A stretch of 64,000 bases of DNA from Cryptomeria japonica (lineage: Eukaryota > Streptophyta > Pinopsida > Cupressales > Cupressaceae): assembly GCF_030272615.1 (NCBI RefSeq), contig NC_081414.1, positions 6,639,001 to 6,703,000 of the forward strand, read 5' to 3'. The notes beneath the pieces are model-generated. The model was not told the DNA's origin. It searched no databases and saw only the letters and a list, made by a program, of their open reading frames with translations. Positions 11,914 through 24,198 of this stretch are shown piece by piece; position 1 is the stretch's first letter; the number at the start of each line of letters is the position of its first letter. Both the position numbers and the translations under genes were made by a program.

Positions 11914-13847
11914 TCTTCACTCTATTTAGCCAGAATTTCTAGTCGTATAGTTATGTAATGTGCACTTTTAAGGATTGTGAAGTTTCCTTCAATTATTGAT
12001 GATCTCTCATCTTTGTTGCATGGACCAACAATTTTATTTTATCTTGTTTGAATTAGTTTAATCACTATTGTGAGATTTCTCTATTGTGTAGTTATTGTGG
12101 CTATGTTTGATTTTCTATTGGAATTGAACACATTTATTTGACTTATTATTGGTACTATTTTTCCTTTCTTTCAATATTTATGATCTTTGGTAGTTTAGTG
12201 AAACTCTTGCTATTTTTAAATGTTGCCTTATTTGTTGTGATGTGATTCCTCACCAAGATCAACGTAGATAACCTTGGATGAGTGTATATAAGGAATCAAA
12301 CATTGGGAAAATTTGAGGATAGGGGTAAGTGTTTGTTGTATGGGTAGCTACGATCCACTTGTACATTCTTAGCGATTATTGATGGCTATGTCTTGGAGGC
12401 TAATCCCATTAAACAAACAAGGGGGAAGTCATACATAATTGTATGGATCCTCCCTAGTTGTGTGTGGATTCAAGACCATCATTTCATATGGTTCTTGGTT
12501 ACTTTGTGAGACCATGGCATCCTCTTAGACCAATATGTGAGCCTTGTATTGTTATCCCTGCAATGTGGATGAATAAGTGTATGTTAAAATAAATGCTTTG
12601 CATGCCATATAGTTGCATATGAGTTGTTCACATCATCAGATCATGATTTAGAATATGTGAATTCTTTTATCCATGTGAAGTCGAATGATTGATTATGAAA
12701 ATGTGTTATGCATTGAAGCATAATCTGTAAGATGTTCTCTTCAAGAAAAAATATTTATGCTTTCATAGTGAAATGTTGACGAAATGGGGTCCTAGTCTAG
12801 GAAAGTAAACTACAAACTTATACATTCACCATTTCAAAACATTTTATTGGGGAATAGTCAATTTGGTTCAATTTAATTCCTCTAGGAGAGACGAGCAATC
12901 TGATTAATTGTTCCATTTTGATGTGATTGGATATGATTAGATATAATTTCATTGAAGATGCAAGAACTAAGTAAAATTATGCAAAATTGACAAGATTAAG
13001 CATAAACAGGCAAATAATAAAGCAAAAAGCTAACATAGAGGTACATATTTGGAAATAAGACTCTAAAATGAACCTAATAAGTTACCTATAGGGAAAATGA
13101 GGTTAGAGATAATCTACCTATATGGAAAGTGGTTAAACTCTACCTCTAAGTGGCTCATCATGAGCATTGTCGGTATATGGGCATTGATGGCATATTATAT
13201 CTGGGTCTATCATTTTTGTGGGTGCAAAATTAACAAGGCAAAATAGTATTAGTGGGATCATGATCTCATCAAAATGGTTTTGGCTTTGCATTTATGATAG
13301 CACATTGATCACACCTTACAAAAGGTTCCAATCTCATACATAGCATCCCAAAGTAAGGTCAATAATGATGTAACTTAATGCTTAAACTGGAGTTCTAGGT
13401 AGTCATATACCGATCATTTCCAAGATTGATGCTTAAACTAGAGTTCTGGGTAGTCATATACCCATGGCATAGGGTAGGGGTGACCTGCAAACAATGCTAG
13501 TTCTAGATGCCTGTTTGCTTGGTGTATAACTTCTCAAAATTAGATCAATCGGCTATAGGTCTGCCATAAATTTTCCAACTTATCACCAGTGAAAATACAA
13601 GAACCAAGGCTTAGAATACTCAAAAATGTCTCTCAAAAAGTCTGCGACAGGCAAACTTTTAGTAAGAATTTGTAGACACAATGCTCAGAAATTCACACAA
13701 TCAGCTACATTAAATACATTCTCTATTAAGTTCAATGCTTTAAGATGAAAAAGAAGAGTTAAATGGTTTTGGTTCGATTTGCAATTTTTGTGAAGCTTTT
13801 GCACTGAAGTTTCCATAGCCTAATTTTTTTGCCTATGAAGAAAGACC

Positions 13848-16800
13848 ATGTCAAATAATATCAGTGAAGAACAAAATAAGGAGACAATTGCTAGATTATG
13901 GTCTAACTTGAAAAGAAAAGGTGATGGGAAATGTTATTGTCCCTACAAAATTTGTAAGGGCTTAAAGACTAGAAGACTTCTAATCAAAACAGCTAAGAAA
14001 CATTGTAGGCAGCATGGTCGCATTGAAGGGGGACATAATTATCTTCCACTGGTAAGTTGTTCATTATATCGTTTTAACAATTTATATACATAAGAAATCA
14101 CTTGATAATGAGATCATGATCATGGTTTATTTATGTTGATCATTTTTATATAGGTCAAGCACCCCAGGGCACATGATATGGACCAACACAACTCGAAGAA
14201 TATGGTTTTCGAAGTGGAGGAACATGGAGGTGTGAATATCGAAGCTAAAGATAATGATCCCATGGAAGATGACGATCATGCACCAGAAAACACAATTGAA
14301 GATGATGGTACAAATACATTGATCCATGACACATTTAGTACTGGCACAGCTGATCATGATGATCAGGATGACCTTGATGTTCATGATTTACCTCTTCTTG
14401 AGAAGGAATATGAGCCCCTTTACAAAGGCTCCCAAACAACTCTTCTCTTTGTTGTATTGTTGTTGGTGAACTTGAAGGTTATGAATGGTTTATCCAACAT
14501 AACAATCTCACGCATGTTAAGGTGTGTCATACATGTCATTACAGTTAATAAATGGTGAATCATGTACCATTAATATTCTTTATATTAACACCTCAAACTT
14601 CTTTTTTTTGCTGTAGATTGATAGGTGAGTTTTTCTTACCACCATCAAATATTCTACCTCGCTCATACCGAGAATTATCTGCCATTATGAAATATATTGG
14701 AATGGAGTATCAAACAATAGATGCTTGTCCCAATGATCATATTATATATCATAAACAACATGAATTTGGAACGAAATGCCCTGAATGTCAAATCAGTAGA
14801 TATCAAATAGATCAAATAACAAAAAAGGTGCCTCGCAAGGTTCTTCGTTATATTCCCATTATTCCACGTATGCAACGATTATTCAGGTGCACTAGCTCGG
14901 CACAATTTATGGATTACCATGCACGCAATAGAAGTCGAGATAACATTATTCGAATGCATGCAGATGGTTCAACATTTATGGACATAGAGGAAAAGTGGCC
15001 AAACTTTAAAGAAGAACCTCGTAATCTCAGGCTTTCATTGGCAGCGGACGGTGTCAATCCATTTCGAGAGTTGAGATCTGTTTACTCGGCGTGGCCTATT
15101 TTTGTTATGAACAATAATATTCATCCATGGATGTCAATAAAGAGGGAGCACATAATGTTGGCAATGATTGTTCCAAGTATTTTATCATTTAATAGTCATC
15201 TACATTTAATTATAAATATTGCAGTAAAATGGTCATAATAATTATGTAATGTTTTTGTTCATTCCACTAGGCAAGTACCAAGTTAAAGATATGAATGTAT
15301 ATATTGAGCCTCTTATCAATGAGTTGGTGGAGTTATGGAATGGTGTGACCATGTATGACATCTTTAGACCAATAGGACAAAGACAATTTCAATTCCATGC
15401 AATGCTTGTATGGACAATACATGATGCCCCAAGGCTAACACATTTTTGTGGTACATTATAGTGTTCAAGTTGCGCATGATAATTATAATTATAAAAATTA
15501 ATAGATTTAATAGAATTATACATTATCTTGTAGGTCTTCAAACAAAGAGAAAATTTGCATGTCTAGTTTGTGGTCCAAAGATGAAATCCCATCATTCAAA
15601 AAGTTTAGGAAAGCAGGCGTTTGATGAGTATAGGCACTTCCTTCACAAAAATCATAAGTACCGGAATACTGAAAAACATCTTTTCAATGGGAAAGAAGAG
15701 ACTACATCAAAGCCACGAAGAATGACTCCTCACTTATGGAAGTTGGAATATAATAGAATTAATCGTCAAGGTAATGTCATTCCATCTAATGGTTTATGTT
15801 TGGAATTTGAATTTTTCTATCCTGTTTTGTTTATTGATGATGTAATTGATGATACTGAAGGTCGTCAAGGCATGGATGACCACCTTCGAAAGGGACTAAA
15901 AAGTTATCCTAGACAATTCAGTAGGTTGCCTTACTACGAGCAGCTACAAATTGTGCATTTATTTGATATAATGCATATTAGAAAGAATATAACAGAGACA
16001 TTATGGAAAATATTGGATGGAAGTCGTGACAAAGAAAAAATTGTCAAAATTTGTAGTGACATTGTGGAATCCAATCATGCAATGAAAAATGTCATTCAAT
16101 CAAATAGCAATGGAGATCAGATTAATATAAGTGCCCTTCCTTGGTTATTAACGGAGCAGCAAAGCAATTCTATAAAAGAAGTCATATGAAAAATTCGATT
16201 TCCCACAGGATTTGCTGTGAACATAAACAATCTCATATCAAAGAAGAGTGAATTTGGGCCAGGGATGAAAACGCATGATTGGCATACCTTCATTAAGGTA
16301 ATTCGCGTTCTTGTGTATTTACTATATATTTGTATACTGTGCATGTACTTTTCATTGTATTATGTTAGAAAACAATGAAAAGGTCATTTTATAATTGTTG
16401 CAGTACGTTCTACCTCTATCTCTCCCAAACCACTTCGACAATAATATCAAGCAAGTCATATATGATCTTGGAAAATACATGAGGCAATTAGTGATGTTTG
16501 GTCAATTTGTTGTATAGATATTATATTTGCCATTTGTTTTACTTGTTATGCAATATATTGTATATTATTTTGTAAAGTCTCGTTTATATATTTTTGCATC
16601 TTCAATCTCTTTTAGGTGGTTGTCATCTAAAGAAATCCACAAGGAAGATATAAAATATTGGAAGAGAAAAATCCCTCATCTAATGTGTGAAATGCAAAAG
16701 TGTCTACCTTCAAATTTTTTCAATGCACAAGAACACTACCTCATACACCAAGTTGAGGAGATCGAATTGTGTGGACCTGTACACACTAGGTCAATGTGGA

Positions 16801-17530
16801 TGGTTGAGAGGCACTTGAAATTTTTGAAGGCTTTGGTTCGACAAAGAGCACATCCTGAGGGTTCTATGGTGGAGGGATATATGGTATACCAAACTATGGT
16901 GTACATTACTAAATATCTTCCTAAGTTTGCAGCAAAAATCCACGTAGATCGCATTTGGGATCCCAACCCCATTAATAAATTCAAAGGGGAGCACTTGATG
17001 GGGAAAGGTAGATTGAATAAAGTGAGAGGTAATTAGAAGATGTTATTGTAGTAAATTAATTCTTCATCTTCTAAATAAATCAGTTGTAAGTGGTCTATTA
17101 ATTATTTGTACAGTTGGTCAGGAGTGGGATGCGCTACATTTGTATATTGCAAACAATCTTGATTGGATGACGGTGTGGATTGAACGATGTCAACATTCTG
17201 GTCGCACATTAACATGGGATGGTGTCACTTCATTGGTTAAAGAAGCTCATCATAATGGAGATTCCAATGTTACACAAAGGGAAATTGATTTAGCATATGG
17301 TTTAAGAGATCAATAGGTACGTATAATTTTATTAATCACTCGTATGTTTATCAACTCATGATGCAATAATTTTAATATGTTAGACATATTGCAGGTCAAA
17401 CACCACAAGGCTATGTGTTGCAATGGTCATAAATTTCACATCAAACAGTTGGATGACACGAAGAAAACTTGTGATTCTGGGATAACTGCAGTCTTTGAGG
17501 TGACCAATATTTCATCTAGAAATGACATGC
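13848..17530 (+). pseudogene. TNP2-type CACTA transposase (Transposase_21, DUF4218), broken
   Basis: This transposase would cut and rejoin the CACTA ends in the nucleus. I read exons at 13848-14051, 14154-14521, 14617-15176, 15271-15450, 15534-16297, 16404-16493, 16616-17028, 17114-17316 and 17395-17530, with frames joining at each site. Exon 1 holds a Cys/His stretch like the transposase-associated zinc domain. The Transposase_21 core covers MEYQTIDACPNDHIIYH to GQRQFQFHAMLVWTIHDAP. DUF4218 is clear (HYLIHQVEEIELCGPVHT to MVYITKYLP). The last exon begins a DUF4216-like region and is cut by Copia-B at 17531. Defects are an in-frame TGA at 16187-16189, a TAG ending exon 8, and a GC donor at 16494. 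Confidence 0.87.
16494..16615 (+). other. Intron with a GC-AG boundary in the transposase
   Basis: The frame runs through ATG AG and G TGG only if the intron begins GCAATT at 16494 and ends TTTTAG at 16615. All other introns in this gene use GT-AG. This is either a genuine GC-AG intron or a decayed GT donor. Confidence 0.6.
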
Positions 17531-17890
17531 TGTTGGCATTATGTGAACCGGCATGAGCCTTATGTAAACTGGCATGAAGACATAATGATATTGTATGTTG
17601 TCATTGATGTCAATATGAGACATGGTAAGAACCGGCACATGTGATAGGTGAAGAGAGAGGAACCGACATATGTATGAACTGGTTTATATGCCAAAGTGAA
17701 GCGGCACATTTGTTCAAGGTGAACCGGCATGTAGTTATGTGAACTGGCACATGGAAGCACTGTATGGCTACCGAGTTGTAGGTAGCTTCCACTTCAGGGT
17801 TTCCGGTTGGAGCAACTCAAGTGACTCAATCGGTAATCTTCGTGTGATGAGTTAGTAGTATGATGGAGGACAGATTGTGTTGCATACAGT
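17531..17890 (+). repeat. 5' LTR of Copia-B, left part
   Basis: It begins TGTTGGCATTATGTGAACCGG and has repeated short ACCGGCA/CTGGCA motifs. Its start and its later half resemble solo LTR-C, and both contain GTCATTGATGTCAAT. Gypsy-A interrupts it at 17891. Confidence 0.72.
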
Positions 17891-18064
17891 GGAGCACATC
17901 AAGTGGAGCATTATCAAGGGGTGCCTTCACTTCATCAAGCTCAATCCGAAGGAGAAGGTAAAATAGCAAGGTGAAATGGTCTTTTAATGATATTTTAGCA
18001 TTCTGCATGTTTATTTTGTTATGTTTTGATCAGTTTACCTTTCAAATCTATTTTTCCCTCTTCA
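17891..18064 (+). repeat. 5' LTR of Gypsy-A, only the last 174 bp
   Basis: It matches 30896-31069 over exactly 174 bp, ending CTCTTCA. About 943 bp of the LTR, including the promoter, is missing on the left, so this copy could not drive its own transcription in the usual way. Confidence 0.82.
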
Positions 18065-18090
18065 TTTTGGCATGCGCGGTGGGACTCACG
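18065..18090 (+). other. Possible primer-binding site of Gypsy-A
   Basis: TTGGCATGCGCGGTGGGACT directly follows the LTR end and resembles sites seen downstream of 5' LTRs in Tat-type plant elements. I cannot assign the tRNA with certainty. Confidence 0.4.
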
Positions 18091-20639
18091 TCCCTGAGGA
18101 CTAATGTTGTTGTTTTTTAAAGGTTTTTTGTGAGTTGTGAGACGCAGGTTCTAGAATAGTACAACTGCAGAAATATATATATATATATATATATATCTAT
18201 CTTTTTCACAGGTTCCAGAATCGCGGCTCTGCATTTCTACGCGACAACTCCTCCTTATTCTGTTCTGTTTCTATTTTTTTTTTATGTTTATGTTTCTGTT
18301 TCTGTTGCAGCACGACAACTCTGTTATCTGATTTATTATTTGATTTGTTGTCTGTTCTGTTTTAGTATAATCTGTGTGAAAGTAGGAGAGTATGCTCTTG
18401 TCTATATAGATAATCAGAAATCCAGACCTTTCACTTTTCTATTATGTTTAGCACGACTGTATGCTCTGACCGTAGGAAAGTGTGAAAATAGGAGAGTATG
18501 CTCTTGTCTATCTAGACAACCAGAAATCCGGACCTTTGACACTTTTCTATCTGTGTAGTGCTACTGTCTGCTCTATTAATCTGTCTGAAAATTTTAGGCG
18601 CTAACTGTAATCTGCATTTAATTTATTTATTTCTTGTTATCTGCTTTATTTAAATATAATTTGTCCGCCCGCAGGAAAGTGTGAAAGTAGGAGAGTATGC
18701 TCTTGTCTATCTAGACAATCAGAAATCCAGACCTTTGACATTTTTATTTTATTCTGTTTAGTGAGACAATTTGCTCTGTTAAATCTAGGGTTTCTGTTTG
18801 CTCTGTTAAATCTAGGGTTATTGTCTGCTCTGTTAAATCTAGGGTTTCTGTTTTGTTAAATTTAGGGTTTCTGTTCTGTTAAATTTAGGGTTTTTGTTCC
18901 ATTAAATTTATTCTATTTTTTCGCCATATCTTCTTTATCTTGACTCCATTTCCCTTCAAACTTCACCAGATTCTCCACATTGCCATTTTCCACATTTTCT
19001 TTCTTAGAGGCCTTATCTCAAAAATCCACTTTTTGAAGCCCAAAATCCCATATTTCTCTATTTTTAGGGTTTGCCATAACTTCTTCCCTTTTCATCCAAT
19101 CACCTCCAAATTTTTCACATATTATCCATCTTCAACTTTTGCTTCTTTGTCCCTCTTGGACAAATTTTCCCATTCCTTCATCTCTCCTCCAAAATCCCCA
19201 TTTTTCACTTGCCTATCCCTTGGAAAGTGATAAAAACCTAGTCAAACTCTATTTACCCATCAAAGCTTTCTTCAAATCCACATTTGTCATTAGTAAAAAA
19301 GTTTTTATTCATGTTTTTCTATTCATTCCCAAAAAATAAAAAAAATTAATATTTTTGTCATTTTGTTGATTTTTGCAGGACGCTTGTTGAAGACTATTTT
19401 TCCAAACTACTAGTCAAGTTGTTTTGCAGGACACTTTTTGAAGACTCCATTTTTCAAAATACTAATCAAGTGGTTTTACAGGTTGCCTAGCTGATTAAAC
19501 CAAATATTGTGCATTTATTTAAATTAGGCACCTAGATATTAATTAAAATGGAATGAACCATTGTCTTATGTATCTTTAAGAAAAGCGTAAAAGTAGGAAA
19601 GTATGCTCTCGTCTTACTAGATGATCAGAAATCCAGACCCTCCAACCTTTTCTTGTTTGATTGTGTGTTTACCTCTAGCGGGCCTGCCCTCCCAACTTGC
19701 TCTTTGAGAAGGTAAGAGGGGAATGACCCAAGTGAGTACACCCAGACCTAGGGTTCCCAACTCACTATAATAAATAGGCCCTTGACTACGAAAGGGTTAA
19801 TGGTTGGGGCTATATGAGAGTTCACTCTCACATTGGGTGCTTAGTAGGATCCTAGAGATCTCAATCATGCTTGCGTGACTACTAAGTTCTTGGTGCTTCG
19901 TTGGGCTATAGGCCTCAATTGCGCTTGCACAACTTCGAAGGGTAACTCCTAATAGGAAGACTTACTAAACATTTTGTTCATAGTGGCCAAAAACCCTCTA
20001 GTCATTGGTGCAGGAGGTCCGACCTCTGAAGCAGCCCATATTCTTACGGCCCTTAGTAGAGACACAAAGTTAGCCATGAGGAGTTTTCATGAGAATTGAT
20101 GCTTGGCTGCCCCTAGAAGTGAGTGTCGTGGAGGGGAGCCAATGGGGTCAAGCATCTAAGTGTTCGCTCTCGGTAAGCGTAGATGGGAAACCAATTGGGA
20201 TTCAATGACTATTGTCCTTGCCAGCCTTAAGAATGTTGTATATGAGCATGAGTGTCTTTGAGATAATATGCATTTATTCATTGTGTTTGCTTTGTTTGAT
20301 ACATACTTGCCAAGAGTAGACTAAAAACACATTACTATCCCCAAACACTTTGCAAAAATATTTGTCAAGACACAAACAAATTGTCCAAGTCATTACCCAC
20401 GCCAAGTCCAAAATTGCATCAAAACTCCACCTGTCCCATTTTTCATAAGCCTAAGAGAGAAGGTAAGAGTTTATCCTTTACGTCAACATTCAAGTTTATC
20501 CTTTGAAACACCTACTATCGTCCAAATCAGGGTGGTCATATCCCTTCATACAACTTGCCATTTAAATAGATCCTTCATGTTCATGCCAAAGACAACCTAA
20601 TCATCAAGTTTTCTTCTAAACCATCACTACCATACTTTC
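18091..20639 (+). other. Gypsy-A leader, non-coding, with internal repeats
   Basis: This long untranslated leader contains an (AT)n run at 18175-18196, four copies of a cassette of about 65 bp (see separate entry), and a series of TTAAATCTAGGGTTTCTG units at 18770-18905. Pyrimidine-rich sequence follows. No supportable gene is seen. Long leaders of this kind are common in Tat/Ogre-type elements. Confidence 0.6.
18370..19645 (+). repeat. Four dispersed copies of a ~65-bp cassette
   Basis: A block reading roughly GTGAAAGTAGGAGAGTATGC, a CTTGTCT stretch, then AATCAGAAATCCAGACC recurs near 18374, 18480, 18675 and 19588. The first three are close copies; the fourth is more diverged. Spacing is irregular, so this is not a simple tandem array. 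Confidence 0.72.
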
Positions 20640-20941
20640 TTCATCAATCATCCTCAAATTTCTTAAGTCCTTTCATCCTCAAATTTCTTAAGTCCTTTCA
20701 TCACAAATTTCTTAAGTCCTTTCATCCTCAAATTTCTTAAGTCCTTTCATCATCAAATTTCTTAAGTCCTTTCACAAATTTCTTAAGTCCTTCCATCCTC
20801 AAATTTCTTAAGTCCTTTCATCACAAATTTCTTAAGTCCTTCCATCCTCAAATTTCTTAAGTCCTTTCATCACAAATTTCTTAGGTCCTTCCATCCTCAA
20901 ATTTCTTAAGTCCTTTCATCACAAATTTCTTAGGTCCTTCC
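20640..20941 (+). repeat. Minisatellite, 23-25 bp unit, left block
   Basis: About a dozen units of CATCCTCAAATTTCTTAAGTC or CATCACAAATTTCTTAAGTC, each followed by CTTT or CTTC, are arranged head to tail. The array resumes after the inserted solo LTR at 21720. Confidence 0.85.
20937..20941. repeat. Target-site duplication of solo LTR-G, left (CTTCC)
   Basis: CTTCC precedes the TG start at 20942 and recurs at 21720-21724 after the CA end. Confidence 0.85.
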
Positions 20942-20969
20942 TGTAGACACCTAAAATTGTCATGTCTAA

Positions 20970-21205
20970 TTAAATAAATATTTTATTTATTTAATTATCT
21001 AAGTCTAATTCTTCTATTAATTAAATAAATCCTTATTTATTTAATTAATTCATTTATCCTCTTCTAGCCTTATTTCTCATTTAAATAAATACATTTATTT
21101 ATTTAAATTATCTTTTTCCTAAATTAAATAAATATTCTTATTTATTTAATTATCCTACTTCTTCTATTAATTAAATAAATCTTTATTTATTTAATTAATT
21201 CATTA
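20970..21205 (+). repeat. Cluster of AT-rich inverted repeats in LTR-G
   Basis: Five successive stems are built from AATTAAATAAAT paired with ATTTATTTAATT with 2-5 nt loops (near 20970, 21020, 21080, 21125 and 21170). They could extrude as hairpins. Three are spaced by TCTTCT-type pyrimidine runs. Confidence 0.7.
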
Positions 21206-21359
21206 GCCTTTTCTACCTATGACACATGTCATTCATCTCTTAATTCATACACTACCTACCCCTTTTATTATTTTATTATTTCTTTTACCTACCCTCTAAT
21301 CATAGCTGACCTCCTTTTACACCTCTCAATCTTATCCCTCCATTTCATATAGTGTCTTC

Positions 21360-21368
21360 TATATAAGG
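21360..21368 (+). promoter_or_regulatory. TATA box of solo LTR-G
   Basis: TATATAAGG sits in a GC-richer stretch about 360 bp before the LTR end, in the usual place for the U3 core promoter. Confidence 0.5.
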
Positions 21369-21719
21369 AGATGCTTCCTTCATTATCAAACCTGAATCAT
21401 TCATGCTAATCATCTTTTATGCAATTGACTACACTACGATCCTACTTGCAACCACATTTCGTTCTTTGTTGAGCTCTTGTGCATATAAAATCTGAGAGCA
21501 AATATATCAAGCAAGATCAATGGAGATAGGAAGAATGGAGATCCAAACCCTATTGGACATGTGATGGTATAATCTTTGTGATTTCATGTGATTTGCATTG
21601 TCTTAGGTAATCTTCATATGTTATGGTGGATCTTTGTTGTTGTTAGGCTAGGGTTTTGTGGTTGAATTCATTTAGCCTTTCAATATTGTTATTATTGTTA
21701 TCCATTTTCACCATATACA

Positions 21720-21958
21720 CTTCCATCCTCAAATTTCGTAAGTCCTTTCATCCCAAATTTCTTAAATCCTTTCATCCTCAAATTTCTTAAATCCTTTCAT
21801 CCTCAAATTTCTGAAGTCCTTTCATCACAAATTTTTTAAGTCCTTTCATCCTCAAATTTCTTAAGTCCTTTCATCACAAGTTTCTAAAATCCTTCCATCA
21901 TAAATTTTCTAAGTCATTTCATCACATTTTTCCTAAGTCTCTTCATCACAAATATCGT
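21720..21958 (+). repeat. Minisatellite, 23-25 bp unit, right block
   Basis: This continues the array at 20640-20941 after the solo LTR. Units are more diverged toward the right, where the gag start codon follows at 21961. The first five bases are the target duplication. Confidence 0.82.
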
Positions 21959-21960
21959 GT

Positions 21961-24198
21961 ATGGTCACAACTCGATCCCAAAAGAAAAAGATGGCTGATC
22001 AACAATATGGCATGCCAGACATTGGTGTCCTATATGGAGATCCCACGCAAGATCATACAAAAAGTGGGCAACCAAGCGATCAATATCAAAGCCAAAATCT
22101 TGACATGGTTAACCAGGATGAACTTTGTCCGGAAGTGCAAACTTTCCTAGTGGATTCTTATAACCAAGAGATGATGGAAAAGTTTATTAAACACAATCCT
22201 ACTGCACTTCTGAAAACTCTTCTTGAACATGGAGCTCAACTTCCACCTGAATTTAATAGATCCGCTCTTGTCCAACAACCACAAGGAGACCTCGCTCCCA
22301 CACAAAGTGTTGCACCTACTATTCAAACTCAATCAATTGCAACCCTATCAATCATCCAAGCCCAATCAATGCCACCCGTGACACCTCCCACCACGGTCTC
22401 CATCCCACCTTCTTCCTCCTTACCATTCATACCACTATCAAATCCAATCTCATCCATTCTCCAACAAACTTCTATACCACCTCCTATTCAACCACATATT
22501 TCTATTCCACAAACTTCCCTTTCTCCCAACAATGTTGCAAATTTTATCTAGACCGCATTCAATCCCGTCACAATAGTTGACAGACCGCAACCAACTATCA
22601 CACAAACCCCAATGACATCAGTCATCACATCCCACATTCCCACCTCCTCATCATATCAATATATTGGTGGTGGTGCACCTTCTTTGGTTCATCCAATTCT
22701 TGGGGCAAATACAATCCATTAATATCAAAGTCCACAACAAGACCTCATCAAGGAAATTCAAGACATGAAGAATATCATCAAAAACATGAAAGAAAATACT
22801 AATAAAAGGAAAGCTTACTCCTTCGAAGAGTTTTGCCCTTTTCCTTATGACCCATCCATATCAGTTGCATCGTATCCCCTGGGATTTGAGATCCCTAAAT
22901 TCACCAAGTATGAAGGCAAAGGAGACCCCCGCGACTATGTCCGCGAATTCCACATCTTATGCCAAGAAGTCTCCTATAGTGACCTTTATCTTCACAGACT
23001 CTTTCCCAAGAGTCTTACGGGAGACGCCTTGGCATGGTTCTCATCTTTACCATGAGGTTCCATTGTCTCTTTTCCAGACTTGGCAAAAAAATTTGTGGCC
23101 CACTATGCATACAACATGGGTAATGATGTTTCTATGATGGACCTATGTAATACAAAACAAAGGCCTGGAGAAACCTTTGCCAATTTCCTACAAAGATGGC
23201 AACATCTTATCAAAAAATTTCAGTGGGACATGCCAGAACAACATCAAATTGAACTATTTCAAAAGAACTTGGTGCCTGAACTTTCAAGACCTTTAATATC
23301 TCAATGTATCAAATCCTTCCAAAAATTGACTGATAAGGGCCTCACCCTCGAACGTGTCTTGTTGGAGGAAGGAACCTTGAAACATTACCAGAAGTCATCA
23401 CAAAGTTCTTCCTCTTATCATAACGACAAGCCAAAATTCTAGGCTAAAAATAAAAACGTGGTCAATGATGGTGTAACTGATGCAAAGCGGGTCCAAACCG
23501 TGGCCGCTCCCCCAAAATCCAACAATCAAAACAATTCAAATCAATCTCAAAAACCTCACAACAATGTCTCAATCCAGGGATGACCACCCAGATCGAATAA
23601 CAGGACTCCAAGAGATTTCACTCCTCTTGCTGAGCCTATTGAAGTGGTGTTTCAAAAACTTGTCCAAGCAGGTATAGTGGTTTTTCCAATCACTCGCCCG
23701 TTTGATCCCAATCAACCTAAACCAAGATGGTATAATGAAAATGAGTATTGTGAATACCATCGTATCAAGGGACATGATACACGAAAGTGTATGAAACTGA
23801 AGATCTACATACAAGATCTTATTGATAGAGGTGAAATTGAGGTAGCAAATGCAAAACCTGGTAATAACAATGACAAACTCAAAATGTACCAGGAACCCTT
23901 CCCAAAGCATGATAAAGGACAAGGCTCATCATCTAACGCAATGGGTTATGACTACACAAATCACGTAACCAGTTTTGATTTTCTAGTAAGTCGCATTGAA
24001 CCTGCAGACAATCATGTCAATGTCATAACCATCCAAGGAGTTAATCCTCCTTCTTCCCAAAGCAGACCAAATCTGGCTAAAATAGTCATTCAGGGTGCCA
24101 CGCCTTCCACCTCCCATTTCTAGAATGACTGTAATGCAACTACACACCGAGGAAGAGTCACCATCTAAGGAGTTCCTCCCCCACCAAACCCCCAACCC
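21961..24198 (+). pseudogene. gag: Gypsy-A gag
   Basis: The capsid protein starts at an ATG (MVTTRSQKKKMADQQ) right after the minisatellite. A long Pro/Thr/Ser/Gln-rich N-terminal region (about 22300-22700) precedes the Retrotrans_gag domain at about 22810-23430, with the landmarks GDALAWFSSLP and RPGETFANFLQRW. A CHHC knuckle, CEYHRIKGHDTRKC, lies near 23749-23790. In-frame stops occur at 22549-22551, near 22720, 23053-23055, 23440-23442, near 23581 and near 24121. They are TAG, TGA or TAA where CAG, CGA or CAA would fit. The frame is otherwise unbroken, so decay is by point change. Confidence 0.85.

Larger units (their letters stand above)
7916..13847. other. CACTA left arm, non-coding
   Basis: Nearly 6 kb lies between the left end and the transposase gene, without a supportable gene. 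It has poly-A/T runs near 7920 and 8034-8115, a diffuse repeat of a GATTCACCTAAG-like motif at 9960-10540, and a 116-bp direct repeat at 11701-11913. The open frames here are short, AT-rich and lack known motifs. It could hold decayed older insertions. Confidence 0.55.
20942..21719 (+). mobile_element. Solo LTR-G, 778 bp
   Basis: It begins TGTAGACACC, ends CATATACA and is flanked by CTTCC on both sides. It has no internal region, so it is a solo LTR left by recombination between the two LTRs of an element. The TGTAGACAC start is shared with the 3' LTR of Gypsy-A, suggesting a related Tat-type family. The 5' third contains a row of AT-rich inverted repeats, and a TATA box lies at 21360. Confidence 0.9.

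Noticed and set aside
18091-20639. Captured host gene in the Gypsy-A leader
   Set aside because: Despite pyrimidine-rich reading frames near 18940-19340, there is no splice structure or motif, only repeats.
23569-23922. 117-aa minus-strand ORF over Gypsy-A gag
   Set aside because: Antisense to the gag knuckle region; no independent signal.
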